From Streptomyces griseosporeus (lineage in GTDB: Bacteria; Actinomycetota; Actinomycetes; Streptomycetales; Streptomycetaceae), in NCBI RefSeq assembly GCF_014656055.1, contig NZ_BNBR01000003.1:866482-930481 (forward strand): a stretch of 64,000 nucleotides of DNA, read 5' to 3'. Below, piece by piece: positions 7,320-15,559 of the stretch; position 1 is the first letter of the stretch, and each line of letters opens with the position of its first letter. A model generated the notes under the pieces. That model was not told the origin of the DNA and made no database searches. It saw nothing but the letters and a program-made list of their open reading frames with translations. The translations under genes were made by a program, and so were the position numbers.

Positions 7320-8531
7320 ATGCAGGTGATCCAGTCGACCAAGCTCGCCAATGTCTGTTACGAGATCCGGGGCCCGGTTCTCGAGGAGGCCATGCGGCTT
7401 GAGGCGGCGGGCCACCGCATCCTCAAGCTGAACACCGGGAATCCGGCCGCCTTCGGCTTCGAGTGCCCGCCGGAGATCCTGGAGGACGTCCTCCGCAACG
7501 TCTCCACGGCCCACGGGTACGGGGACGCCAAGGGACTGCTGGCCGCGCGCCGCGCGGTCGTCATGCACAACCAGACCATCGGCATCGAGACGGACGTCGA
7601 GCACGTCTTCATCGGCAACGGCGTCTCCGAGCTGATCGTGATGGCGATGCAGGGGCTGCTGGACGACGGCGACGAGGTGCTGGTCCCGGCCCCGGACTAC
7701 CCGCTGTGGACCGCCGCCGTGTCCCTGTCCGGCGGTACGGCCGTGCACTACCGGTGCGACGAGCAGGCCGACTGGATGCCCGACCTCGCGGACGTCGAGC
7801 GCAAGGTCACCGACCGCACCAAGGCGATCGTCATCATCAACCCGAACAACCCGACGGGCGCGGTGTACGACGAGGCGGTGCTCAAGGGGCTCACCGACAT
7901 CGCCCGCCGGCACAACCTGCTGGTCTGCTCCGACGAGATCTACGACAAGATCCTCTACGACGGCGCCACGCACACCCCGACCGCGAAGATCGCCCCCGAC
8001 CTGCTGACCCTCACGTTCAACGGCATGTCGAAGGCGTACCGGGTGGCCGGCTACCGGGTGGGCTGGATGTCGATCTCGGGGCCGCGGGCGCACGCCGACT
8101 CCTACATCGAGGGTCTGACGATCCTCGCGAACATGCGCCTGTGCGCGAACATGCCGGGCCAGCACGGTGTGGTCGCGGCACTGAGCGGGCGGCAGTCGAT
8201 CAACGACCTGGTGCTGCCGGGCGGGCGGCTGAAGGAGCAGATGGACACGGCGTACGAGCTGCTGACCCAGATCCCGGGCGTGAGCTGCGTACGACCGAAG
8301 GGCGCGCTGTACCTCTTCCCCCGGCTCGACCCCAAGGTCTTCAAGATCAAGGACGACCGCCAGCTCGTCCTGGACCTGCTGCGGCGCGAGAAGATCATGG
8401 TCGTGCAGGGCACCGGCTTCAACTGGACCGAGCCCGACCACTTCCGGGTGGTGACCCTGCCGTCGGTGACGGATCTGCGGGACGCGGTGGGCAGGATCGG
8501 ACGGTTCCTGGACGGCTACAGTCAGCCATAG
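7320..8531 (+). CDS. Pyridoxal-phosphate aminotransferase, alanine transaminase (AlaA-like) type
   Basis: 403 residues of class I aminotransferase: NTGNPAAFGF at the substrate site, NPNNPTGAVY (Asn that contacts PLP), SDEIYDK, and the Schiff-base lysine in NGMSKAYRVAGYRVGW. The RVGW/MxV context resembles E. coli AlaA-type alanine/glutamate aminotransferases. The ATG has no ribosome site, but a TAAGCT -10 box lies 7 bases before it (7307-7312), so the mRNA is probably leaderless. It would interconvert pyruvate/alanine and glutamate/2-oxoglutarate in the cytoplasm. Confidence 0.88.
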   Translation: MQVIQSTKLANVCYEIRGPVLEEAMRLEAAGHRILKLNTGNPAAFGFECPPEILEDVLRNVSTAHGYGDAKGLLAARRAVVMHNQTIGIETDVEHVFIGNGVSELIVMAMQGLLDDGDEVLVPAPDYPLWTAAVSLSGGTAVHYRCDEQADWMPDLADVERKVTDRTKAIVIINPNNPTGAVYDEAVLKGLTDIARRHNLLVCSDEIYDKILYDGATHTPTAKIAPDLLTLTFNGMSKAYRVAGYRVGWMSISGPRAHADSYIEGLTILANMRLCANMPGQHGVVAALSGRQSINDLVLPGGRLKEQMDTAYELLTQIPGVSCVRPKGALYLFPRLDPKVFKIKDDRQLVLDLLRREKIMVVQGTGFNWTEPDHFRVVTLPSVTDLRDAVGRIGRFLDGYSQP

Positions 8532-8538
8532 CTCAACT

Positions 8539-8553
8539 TTAGACGAGTTCTAA
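8539..8553. promoter_or_regulatory. Fur-family (CatR/FurA-like) box
   Basis: TTAGA-cgagt-TCTAA is a 5-5-5 inverted repeat, the same geometry as the TTAGA-N5-TCTAA operators reported for Streptomyces Fur/PerR-type regulators. A TAGGAT -10-like hexamer (8556-8561) follows immediately, so a bound repressor would block the promoter of the small gene at 8591. Confidence 0.5.
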
Positions 8554-8590
8554 GCTAGGATGTCTTCTGTCGCAGCACAGGAGGCCATCC

Positions 8591-9004
8591 ATGTACGAAC
8601 CGATACGCACCAAGTCGGTGCACAGCACGATGGCCGGCACGCCCTCGGACTTCCCGCACCGCTCCCGTGAGGAGGAGCTGGACATCCAGCTCGCGGGCCA
8701 TCTCTCGGCGCTGCTCGCGGTCACCGACGAGCTGCGCGCCCTCGCCCCGTCGGCCGGTCTGGACGCGGCGGCCGAGCGGCTGGCCCAGCAGGTGGCCCGG
8801 CTGCGGGGCGGGCCCGCGCCGGTCCGCGCGCCCTGCTCCGGGGCCGACGACGCCGTGTCCCTGCACCGGCGTGCGCACGCCCTCGCGGGACGCGCCCTGG
8901 TCGTGGCCGCGTCCCGCGCCGACACCGCGGCGGCGATCCTCGCCGCCCAGCAGATGGACGTGCACGCGGCGGCCCTGGAGCCGCGCGAGCTGGCGTCCCA
9001 CTGA
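8591..9004 (+). CDS. Conserved hypothetical protein, helical, Ala-rich
   Basis: 137 residues, not recognised. It is predicted mostly helical: an N-terminal charged segment SREEELDIQLAGHLSALLAV, a middle proline-rich linker with one Cys, and a helix rich in Ala with Arg/His. No signal peptide or transmembrane segment. AGGAGG lies 8 bases before the ATG. The Fur-like box in its promoter suggests control by metal or peroxide stress. It is monocistronic, since a strong terminator follows and the next gene converges. Confidence 0.7.
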   Translation: MYEPIRTKSVHSTMAGTPSDFPHRSREEELDIQLAGHLSALLAVTDELRALAPSAGLDAAAERLAQQVARLRGGPAPVRAPCSGADDAVSLHRRAHALAGRALVVAASRADTAAAILAAQQMDVHAAALEPRELASH

Positions 9005-9154
9005 GCCCACCGGGCTCCCTCGACGGCCCCGGTCCGCGTGCCTCGCAGCGACGCGCGGACCGGGTGCCACAACACTGCGTTCGCTTGGCCGGGAGCGCCT
9101 GTTCGCCGTGGGGGCTACCGGCCGTCCCGCGGGTGCGGGCGTGTGCGTGGTGCT

Positions 9155-9175
9155 CGCGCAGTTCCCCGCGCCCCT
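9155..9175. repeat. Dispersed intergenic repeat unit, copy 1
   Basis: CGCGCAGTTCCCCGCGCCCCT. The reverse complement recurs with little change at 60316-60334 and 63956-63975, always between genes. Such units are common in Streptomyces intergenic DNA; their function is unknown. Confidence 0.75.
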
Positions 9176-9195
9176 GAGGGGGCCGCCCTCAGGGG
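9171..9195. terminator. Bidirectional hairpin terminator
   Basis: CCCCTGAGGG (9171-9180) and CCCTCAGGGG (9186-9195) make a perfect 10-bp stem with a 5-base loop between convergent genes. No U-tract, as is usual in Streptomyces. It partly overlaps the dispersed repeat unit. Confidence 0.75.
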
Positions 9196-9207
9196 CGTTG
9201 TCAGGTC

Positions 9208-10938
9208 CTACCGCGTCACGAACACCGTCGCCGACGCCGTCGACGCCAGGTGCAGGTCGTCGCCCGGCCAGCTGACCGTGTACGTGACGTCCCGGCGCGA
9301 GCGCGGCAGGTCGTTGATGGTGAACGTGCCGTCCGCGGCGACCGTCACCGACGTGAGCACCCCGCTGCCGAGGCGGTCGGTGCGCTGCACCTTCAGCGTG
9401 GCCCGCTCCGGCAGCGCCTTGCCCTGCGCGGTGAACGTGCCGGTGATCTGCACGCCGGTCGCCTGGCTCGCCTCGGCCGGGGCGTTCAGGGTGATCGAGG
9501 TGGGCGCCTTGCCGACGGTCACCGTGGTGCTCAGTCCGTCCGCCGGGCGGTGGGTGAGATCGCCGAGGTAGGAGACGCTGTACGTGGCGTCGCCGACCAG
9601 GCCGGGCTCGTCGAGGACGGTGTAGCTGCCGTCGTCCTTGACGGTGAAGGTGCCCAGGTCGTGGGTGCCGCCGGCGTCGGTGCGCGTGGCCTTGACCTTC
9701 AGCGGCTCGCCGGGCGCGGGGCCGTCCCACTCCAGCTTGCCGCGCACGGCCAGCGCCTCGCCGGCGACCGCCTGGGCGGGGCTGTGCGTGAGGGCGCCGG
9801 TGAAGCGCACGTCGTACTGGACGGCCGGCGGCTGGATGATGTGCAGCCAGAACTGGTTGCCGGCGGCGTTCGTGGTGACCGCGAAGAGCCGGGAGCCGTC
9901 CGCCGACCACTCCATGCCGCGCGGCACGACCTGGTCGCCGTCCTGGCTGCCCTCGAAGACGAACTCCAGCGGGGCCGTGGAGTCGGCCGGGTCGGCGGGC
10001 TGCACCAGCAGGTCGGGGGTGGTGCCGGTGGCCGCGGCACCCCGGGCGAGGTACTTGCCGTCACCGCTGAAGGCGACCGAGCTGGCGGTGGCGCCCTCGG
10101 GCAGCGGCCGGTAGCCGGTCGCCGCGTCCGACAGGTCGGAGGTGTTCAGCAGGCGCGTGCCGGCGGCCGCGTCGGCGAGGGCGATCTTCGCGCCGTCCGG
10201 GGAGACGGCGACGTCCTTCAGGTTGAGCGCGCCGCCGCCCGTGTCGTCGGCGAAACGGCGGGTCGCGGTGCGCACGGGCGTGTCGCCGCTGCCGTCGAAG
10301 ACGCTGACGAACGGGTTCGGCGCGGAGGCGTTGAGCGCCTGGCCCATCACGAAGGTGTCGTGCGGGCCGCCCTCCAGCAGCAGCTTGCCCGCGTCGTTCC
10401 AGCCGGTGCGCTGCAAGTTGCCGCCCACCAGCGTGTCCAGTTGGGTCGTGGCCGTGCCGCACTGGGAGGCGTAGTCGGTCCACTGGGTGGTGTAGTACGG
10501 CTTGCCGCCCGCGACGACGACCTCGCGCCCGCACTGGTCGGCGTAGACGCCGGGCGCGCTCTTGAGGGCCAGGGTCTCGGTGTCGTAGACGAAGATGCCG
10601 TAGCGCTGGCCGACGTAGAGCGTGCTGCCGTCGGCGCTGACCGCGAGGCCGGAGACGTGGTACGAGAAGTTGATCGTGGAGACGCGCTCACCCGTGAAGG
10701 TGTAGACGGCGACCAGGCCGTAGTTGTAGTTCGAGCCCACGTTGGCGTCGGCGACGAAGACGCGCTGGTGGACGTTGTCGACGGCGAGCGCCGAGTAGGT
10801 GCTGATGGGCAGCTTGGCCACGACGTCGGAGGCCGCCGCGTGCGCCGCGGGCGCGACGGCGAGGGTCAGGCCGGTCCCGGCGAGTGCGGCGGCGAGTATG
10901 GAGGCCGCGAGTCGTCTGGGACGGTGAACGGTATTCAA
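9208..10938 (-). CDS. Secreted beta-propeller protein with two Ig-like repeats
   Basis: 576 residues. A Tat/Sec-like signal peptide (RPRRLAASILAAALAGTGLT, cleavage after AHAA, near residue 35) precedes a propeller-like region of about 320 residues with repeated VSADGSTLYVGQ and VSPDGAKIALAD motifs. Two Ig-like domains of about 90 residues follow (YDVRFTGAL..., SITLNAPAE...), each carrying a DGSYT/DGTFT and YTVSWPGD pattern. The start is a TTG at 10938 with a GGGGGG stretch before it. It is probably an extracellular binding or adhesion protein; no catalytic motif was seen. Confidence 0.75.
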   Translation of the reverse strand: MNTVHRPRRLAASILAAALAGTGLTLAVAPAAHAAASDVVAKLPISTYSALAVDNVHQRVFVADANVGSNYNYGLVAVYTFTGERVSTINFSYHVSGLAVSADGSTLYVGQRYGIFVYDTETLALKSAPGVYADQCGREVVVAGGKPYYTTQWTDYASQCGTATTQLDTLVGGNLQRTGWNDAGKLLLEGGPHDTFVMGQALNASAPNPFVSVFDGSGDTPVRTATRRFADDTGGGALNLKDVAVSPDGAKIALADAAAGTRLLNTSDLSDAATGYRPLPEGATASSVAFSGDGKYLARGAAATGTTPDLLVQPADPADSTAPLEFVFEGSQDGDQVVPRGMEWSADGSRLFAVTTNAAGNQFWLHIIQPPAVQYDVRFTGALTHSPAQAVAGEALAVRGKLEWDGPAPGEPLKVKATRTDAGGTHDLGTFTVKDDGSYTVLDEPGLVGDATYSVSYLGDLTHRPADGLSTTVTVGKAPTSITLNAPAEASQATGVQITGTFTAQGKALPERATLKVQRTDRLGSGVLTSVTVAADGTFTINDLPRSRRDVTYTVSWPGDDLHLASTASATVFVTR

Positions 10939-11079
10939 CTGTGCCCCCCACAGGCTGTGTTGGACCCCACCAGGAGCGGTGCGGCCCGCGTGTCACCCAT
11001 GTAACAGGGGTGAAGATCATGTGATCAAGGGGGCGCGACGAGAACGAGGTCCGTCCCGTCGGGGTGTGCACGGCAGCAC

Positions 11080-11105
11080 GGCCCCGTACGCCGTTGTACG
11101 GGGCC
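11080..11105. terminator. Hairpin terminator downstream of PEP carboxykinase
   Basis: GGCCCCGTAC (11080-11089) pairs perfectly with GTACGGGGCC (11096-11105) around GCCGTT. It lies about 100 bases beyond the pckG stop and upstream of the next leftward gene, where transcript ends are expected. Confidence 0.65.
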
Positions 11106-11203
11106 ACGGTTCGTGACATCGTGCCGCCACCCGCGGCCGGCCGTGACGATCACTGGTCAGGGCTCCCATCGGGGCCGGCCGCGGGGGTACAGGGGGGCTG
11201 CTG

Positions 11204-13021
11204 TCAGCCCAGGCGCTCCACGAGCGCGCGGTACTGGTCCCACAGCTCCTTCGGCGTGTGGTCGCCGAAGGTGTTGAGGTGCTCGGGGACCAGGGCGGCC
11301 TCCTCGCGCCAGACCTCCTTGTCGACGGTGAGGAGGAAGTCCAGGTCGGCGTCGGCCAGTTCCAGGCCGTCGGTGTCGAGGGCGTCCTTGGTCGGCAGGA
11401 TGCCGATCGGCGTCTCGACGCCCTCGGCCTTGCCCTCCAGGCGCTCCACGATCCACTTCAGGACGCGGGAGTTCTCACCGAAGCCGGGCCAGACGAACTT
11501 GCCCTCGTCGTTCTTGCGGAACCAGTTGACGTAGTAGATCTTCGGCAGCTTGGACTGGTCCTTGTCCTTGGCCACGTCGACCCAGTGGGCCATGTAGTCG
11601 CCCATGTTGTAGCCGCAGAACGGCAGCATGGCGAACGGGTCGCGGCGCAGCTCGCCGACCTTGCCCTCGGCGGCGGCGGTCTTCTCGGAGGCCACGTTGG
11701 CGCCGAGGAAGACGCCGTGGTTCCAGTCGAAGGACTCCGTCACCAGCGGTACGGCGCTGGCGCGGCGGCCGCCGAAGAGGATCGCGGAGATCGGCACGCC
11801 CTTGGGGTCCTCCCACTCGGGCGCGATGATCGGGCACTGCGAGGCGGGCACGGTGAAGCGGGCGTTGGGGTGGGCGGCCGGCGTCCCGGACGCGGGCGTC
11901 CAGTCGTTGCCCTTCCAGTCCGTGAGGTGGGCCGGGGGCTCCTCGGTCATGCCCTCCCACCAGACGTCGCCGTCGTCGGTGAGCGCGACGTTGGTGAAGA
12001 CGGCGTTGCCCCACAGGGTCTTCATGGCGTTGGCGTTGGTGTGCTCGCCGGTGCCGGGGGCGACGCCGAAGAAGCCGGCCTCGGGGTTGATCGCGTACAG
12101 GCGGCCGTCCTCGCCGAAGCGCATCCAGGCGATGTCGTCGCCGATGGTCTCCACGGTCCAGCCGGAGATCGTGGGCTCCAGCATGGCGAGGTTGGTCTTG
12201 CCGCAGGCGCTCGGGAAGGCGGCGGCGACGTACTTGGACTCGCCCTGCGGCGGGGTGAGCTTGAGGATGAGCATGTGCTCGGCGAGCCAGCCCTCGTCGC
12301 GGGCCATGACGGAGGCGATGCGCAGGGCGTAGCACTTCTTGCCGAGCAGGGCGTTGCCGCCGTAGCCCGAGCCGTAGGACCAGATCTCGCGGGACTCCGG
12401 GAAGTGCGAGATGTACTTGGTCTGGTTGCAGGGCCAGGGGACGTCCTGCTGGCCGGGCTCCAGGGGGGCACCGAGGGTGTGCACGGCCTTGACGAAGAAG
12501 CCCTCGTCGCCCAGCTCGTCGAGGACGGCCTGGCCCATGCGCGTCATGGTGCGCATGGAGACGGCGACGTACGCGGAGTCGGTGATCTCCACGCCGATCG
12601 CGGACAGCGGGGAGCCGAGCGGGCCCATGCAGAAGGGCACGACGTACATGGTGCGGCCCCGCATGGAGCCGCGGAAGAGACCTTTCTCCCCCTGGAAGAT
12701 CTCCCGCATCTCGGCGGGGGCCTTCCAGTGGTTGGTGGGTCCCGCGTCCTCCTCCTTCTCGGAGCAGATGAAGGTCCGGTCCTCGACGCGCGCGACGTCG
12801 GAGGGGTCGGAGGCGGCGTAGTAGGAGTGGGGGCGCTTGATCGGGTCGAGTTTCTTGAAGGTGCCCTTCTCGACGAGCTCCTCGCACAGTCGCTCGTACT
12901 CGGCCTCGGATCCGTCACACCAGACCACGGCGTCCGGCTGCGTCAGTTCGGCGATCTCGTTGACCCACGAGATCAGTTCCTGATGGTGGGTGGGGACGGG
13001 AGCCGCGTTGTCGCGCGCCAC
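11204..13021 (-). CDS. pckG: Phosphoenolpyruvate carboxykinase (GTP)
   Basis: 605 residues, typical of GTP-dependent PEPCK. It converts oxaloacetate + GTP to PEP + GDP + CO2 at the TCA-gluconeogenesis junction. Seen are the kinase P-loop FPSACGKTNLAM with the reactive Cys, ETIGDDIAWM, the GYGGNALLGKKCYALR substrate block and FGGRRASAVPLV. I chose the GTG at 13021 (MARDNAAP) because AGGAG lies 5 bases upstream; the frame continues further without a ribosome site. It is divergent from the hemolysin III gene across 260 bases and is followed by a hairpin. Confidence 0.97.
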   Translation of the reverse strand: MARDNAAPVPTHHQELISWVNEIAELTQPDAVVWCDGSEAEYERLCEELVEKGTFKKLDPIKRPHSYYAASDPSDVARVEDRTFICSEKEEDAGPTNHWKAPAEMREIFQGEKGLFRGSMRGRTMYVVPFCMGPLGSPLSAIGVEITDSAYVAVSMRTMTRMGQAVLDELGDEGFFVKAVHTLGAPLEPGQQDVPWPCNQTKYISHFPESREIWSYGSGYGGNALLGKKCYALRIASVMARDEGWLAEHMLILKLTPPQGESKYVAAAFPSACGKTNLAMLEPTISGWTVETIGDDIAWMRFGEDGRLYAINPEAGFFGVAPGTGEHTNANAMKTLWGNAVFTNVALTDDGDVWWEGMTEEPPAHLTDWKGNDWTPASGTPAAHPNARFTVPASQCPIIAPEWEDPKGVPISAILFGGRRASAVPLVTESFDWNHGVFLGANVASEKTAAAEGKVGELRRDPFAMLPFCGYNMGDYMAHWVDVAKDKDQSKLPKIYYVNWFRKNDEGKFVWPGFGENSRVLKWIVERLEGKAEGVETPIGILPTKDALDTDGLELADADLDFLLTVDKEVWREEAALVPEHLNTFGDHTPKELWDQYRALVERLG

Positions 13022-13263
13022 GATTGCTCCTAAATGAGGGATTTTTTGTTGGAGGCCCCGTGGGGGCTGCGACCCGGATGCTTGCCCTGAGGGTGCCTTG
13101 GCGCTCATCCGGTGCCGACCGCACTCATTTGATCATCCGACGAGAGTGCGCAGATGTCCAGAGGGCGTCACAGGTGAGCATCGCCACGTTCGGGGTACGC
13201 ATGAACGGGCCGTGAGAGGATGGCCACTCTTCGTCGGTCGACGGAGTCGGCTGATCCCTAACT

Positions 13264-13275
13264 TACGGTTGCGTA
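13264..13275. promoter_or_regulatory. Inverted repeat in promoter of the hemolysin III gene
   Basis: TACG-gttg-CGTA (13264-13275) lies just before the start at 13282, within a stretch (cttacggttgcgtagg) that probably spans the -10 region. It could be an operator for the TetR regulator encoded two genes downstream. Weak, short repeat. Confidence 0.3.
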
Positions 13276-13281
13276 GGTACG

Positions 13282-14025
13282 ATGCGGCGTATGACTGCGT
13301 CCGCTCACGACGCGCCCTCGGAGACGCCGGCCGCCGGCCACGGCTCCGTGGCGCCCTCCCTGCCTCACCAGATCGCCCACTCGCTCGAGCCGCTGAAGCC
13401 GAAGCTGCGCGGCTGGCTGCACCTCGGAATGTTCCCGGCCGCCCTGATCGCGGGCCTGGTGCTCACGGCGCTGGCCCACTCCACCCGGGGCCGCGTGGCC
13501 TGCGGGATCTACGCCCTGACCGCCTGTCTGCTGTTCGGCGTGAGCGCGCTGTACCACCGGGGCAACTGGAGCCCGCGCATGGACGGCATCCTGCGCCGGC
13601 TCGACCACGCCAACATCTTCCTGATCATCGCCGGCACCTACACACCGCTGACCATCCTGCTCCTGCCGGGGGCGAAGGGGCGGTGGCTGCTGTGGGGGAT
13701 CTGGGCCGCCGCGGCGGCCGGGATCGTCTTCCGTGTCTTCTGGGTCGGGGCCCCGCGCTGGCTGTACACGCCCTGCTACATCGCGATGGGCTGGGCCGCC
13801 GTGTTCTTCCTGCCGGACTTCATGCGCGCCGGCGGCGTCGCCGTGCTGGTGCTGGTCGTCGTGGGCGGCCTGCTCTACAGCGCGGGCGGCGTGATCTACG
13901 GCATCAAGCGGCCGAACCCGTCACCGCGCTGGTTCGGCTTCCACGAGGTGTTCCACTCCTTCACGCTGGCCGCGTTCGCCGTCCACTACGTGGGCATCTC
14001 GCTGGTGGCCTACCAGCACGCGTGA
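13282..14025 (+). CDS. Hemolysin III (PAQR-like) family membrane protein
   Basis: 247 residues. A polar N-terminus of about 40 residues is followed by seven hydrophobic segments. Family features are SALYHRGNW with conserved His, LDHANIFLIIAGTYTP with conserved Asp-His, and the C-terminal HEVFHSFTLAAFAVHY with two conserved histidines. These match the metal-binding residues of the PAQR/HlyIII superfamily. Function in actinobacteria is unknown; links to membrane lipid homeostasis are inferred from relatives. ATG 13282 is used; ATG 13291 is an alternative. A TetR gene follows 43 bases later on the same strand. Confidence 0.85.
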   Translation: MRRMTASAHDAPSETPAAGHGSVAPSLPHQIAHSLEPLKPKLRGWLHLGMFPAALIAGLVLTALAHSTRGRVACGIYALTACLLFGVSALYHRGNWSPRMDGILRRLDHANIFLIIAGTYTPLTILLLPGAKGRWLLWGIWAAAAAGIVFRVFWVGAPRWLYTPCYIAMGWAAVFFLPDFMRAGGVAVLVLVVVGGLLYSAGGVIYGIKRPNPSPRWFGFHEVFHSFTLAAFAVHYVGISLVAYQHA

Positions 14026-14068
14026 CGCTTTCTGCCAGTCGCTCGCTTTCGGCAGTTACTGTCAGTTC

Positions 14069-14677
14069 ATGACGGGACTGCGCGAGCGCAAGAAGACCAG
14101 GACGCGCCAGGCGATCCGTGAGGCCGCGCACCGGCTGATCGAGGAGCAGGGGTACGAGGCCACGACGGTCGAGCAGATCGCCGAGCGCGCCGAGGTGTCC
14201 GCGTCGACCGTCTTCCGCTACTTCCCCGCCAAGGAGGACATCGTCCTCACGGACGGGTACGACCCCGTCCTCCTGGCCGAGCTGCGCGCCCGCCCCGCCG
14301 GCGAGCCGTGGGCGCGCTCCCTGCGGTACGCGCTGCGCCGGGCCGTCGAGCGGGCCCTCGCCGACGGCGAGGCGCTGCGGCTGCGGACCCGGCTCCTGGC
14401 CGAGGTGCCGGCGCTGCGCTCGCGGATGACGGAGAGCATGGCGGACACCGCCCGCCTGCTCAGCCGGGTCATCGCCGACCGCACCGGCCGCGACCCGGAG
14501 AGCCTGGAGGTCCGCGTCCACGTCATGTCCCTGCTCGGCGCGCTGACCGAGACGTCCGCGCACTGGGCGGAGCACGGCCACCGCGACGACCTCGGCGCAC
14601 TGCTCGACCGCACCCTGGACGTCCTGGAGCGGGGCTTGTCGGCGCTGGACGAGGCCCTGCCGGCCGCGAACCGCTGA
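14069..14677 (+). CDS. TetR-family transcriptional regulator
   Basis: 202 residues. The N-terminal HTH (RERKKTRTRQAIREAAHRLI ... TTVEQIAERAEVSASTVFRYF, residues 5-50) is classic TetR. The C-terminal helical ligand domain is unremarkable. The start is an ATG at 14069 with no clear ribosome site. The promoter carries CTGCCAGT and ACTGTCAG in inverted orientation, a possible autoregulatory site. Nearest partner is the hemolysin III gene upstream. Ligand unknown. Confidence 0.9.
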   Translation: MTGLRERKKTRTRQAIREAAHRLIEEQGYEATTVEQIAERAEVSASTVFRYFPAKEDIVLTDGYDPVLLAELRARPAGEPWARSLRYALRRAVERALADGEALRLRTRLLAEVPALRSRMTESMADTARLLSRVIADRTGRDPESLEVRVHVMSLLGALTETSAHWAEHGHRDDLGALLDRTLDVLERGLSALDEALPAANR

Positions 14678-14690
14678 GCGGCCCGTCCGC

Positions 14691-14763
14691 CGTACGTCCC
14701 TGAGGCGCCCGTCCGCGTCCCGCCCGCGGCACCTGCACGGCGTACGTCCCCGGGGCGCCGTCC
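14691..14763. repeat. Imperfect direct repeat in the intergenic region
   Basis: A 23-24 base segment beginning CGTACGTCCC at 14691-14714 recurs at 14741-14763, 50 bases downstream, between the TetR and Mut7-C genes. Copies differ at a few positions. Function unknown; possibly remnants of duplicated terminator sequence. Confidence 0.55.
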
Positions 14764-14812
14764 TGCCGTTAATCCCCGGGGCCCGCGCCGTCCGGCGTGA
14801 CATCCTGGCCGG

Positions 14813-15541
14813 GTGAACGGTCCCGAAATCCACGTCGAGTTCGCGCCCGAGCTGCACCTGTTCGTCCCGCAGGCCCGCCGCGCCGGTGCCGCGCCCGCCG
14901 CCGTCGACGGCGTCTCGACCCTCGGCCATGTCGTGGAGTCCCTCGGCGTGCCGCTGACCGAGGTCGGCGCGCTCCTCGTGGACGGCCGCGAGGTGCCGGT
15001 GTCGTACCTGCCCTCGGCGGGCGACCGCGTGACGGTACGGCCCGTGGAGCGCCCCCAGCGGGTGCCGGGCGCACCGCTGCGCTTCCTGCTCGACGTGCAC
15101 CTCGGCACGCTGGCCCGGCGGCTGCGCCTGCTCGGCGTGGACACCGCGTACGAGTCGACGGACATCGGCGACCCCGCGCTCGCCGCCCGCTCCGCCGCCG
15201 AGCGGCGCGTCCTGCTCAGCCGCGACCGGGGCCTGCTGCGCCGCCGCGAGCTGTGGGCCGGCGCCTACGTCTACAGCACCCGCCCCGACGATCAACTGCG
15301 CGACACCCTCGACCGGTTCCGCCCCGGCCTGCGTCCGTGGACCCGCTGCACGGCCTGCAACGGCCTGCTGCGCGAGGCCACCAAGGACGAGGTCGCCGAC
15401 CAGCTCGCCCACGGCACCCAGCGCACCTACGACGTGTTCGCGCAGTGCCGGGAGTGCGGCCGCGCCTACTGGAAGGGCGCGCACCACGAGCAGCTGGAGG
15501 CCATCGTGGAGCGCGCCCTGGCGGAGTTCAGCCGCGGCTGA
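14813..15541 (+). CDS. Mut7-C RNase domain protein with N-terminal ubiquitin-like domain
   Basis: 242 residues. Residues 1-85 resemble the Ub-Mut7C ubiquitin/ThiS-like fold. Residues 88-240 are Mut7-C: PIN-like RFLLDVHLGTLARRLRLLG, YESTD, LLSRDRGLLRR, then a C4 zinc ribbon (CTACNG ... CRECGRAYWKG). Mut7-C proteins are predicted RNases; the cellular target is not known. GTG at 14813 fits the start of the Ub-like domain but lacks a ribosome site. The gene converges on the oxidase operon with 18 bases between stops. Confidence 0.85.
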   Translation: MNGPEIHVEFAPELHLFVPQARRAGAAPAAVDGVSTLGHVVESLGVPLTEVGALLVDGREVPVSYLPSAGDRVTVRPVERPQRVPGAPLRFLLDVHLGTLARRLRLLGVDTAYESTDIGDPALAARSAAERRVLLSRDRGLLRRRELWAGAYVYSTRPDDQLRDTLDRFRPGLRPWTRCTACNGLLREATKDEVADQLAHGTQRTYDVFAQCRECGRAYWKGAHHEQLEAIVERALAEFSRG

Positions 15542-15559
15542 TGCCTGGCCGGGGTCGCG

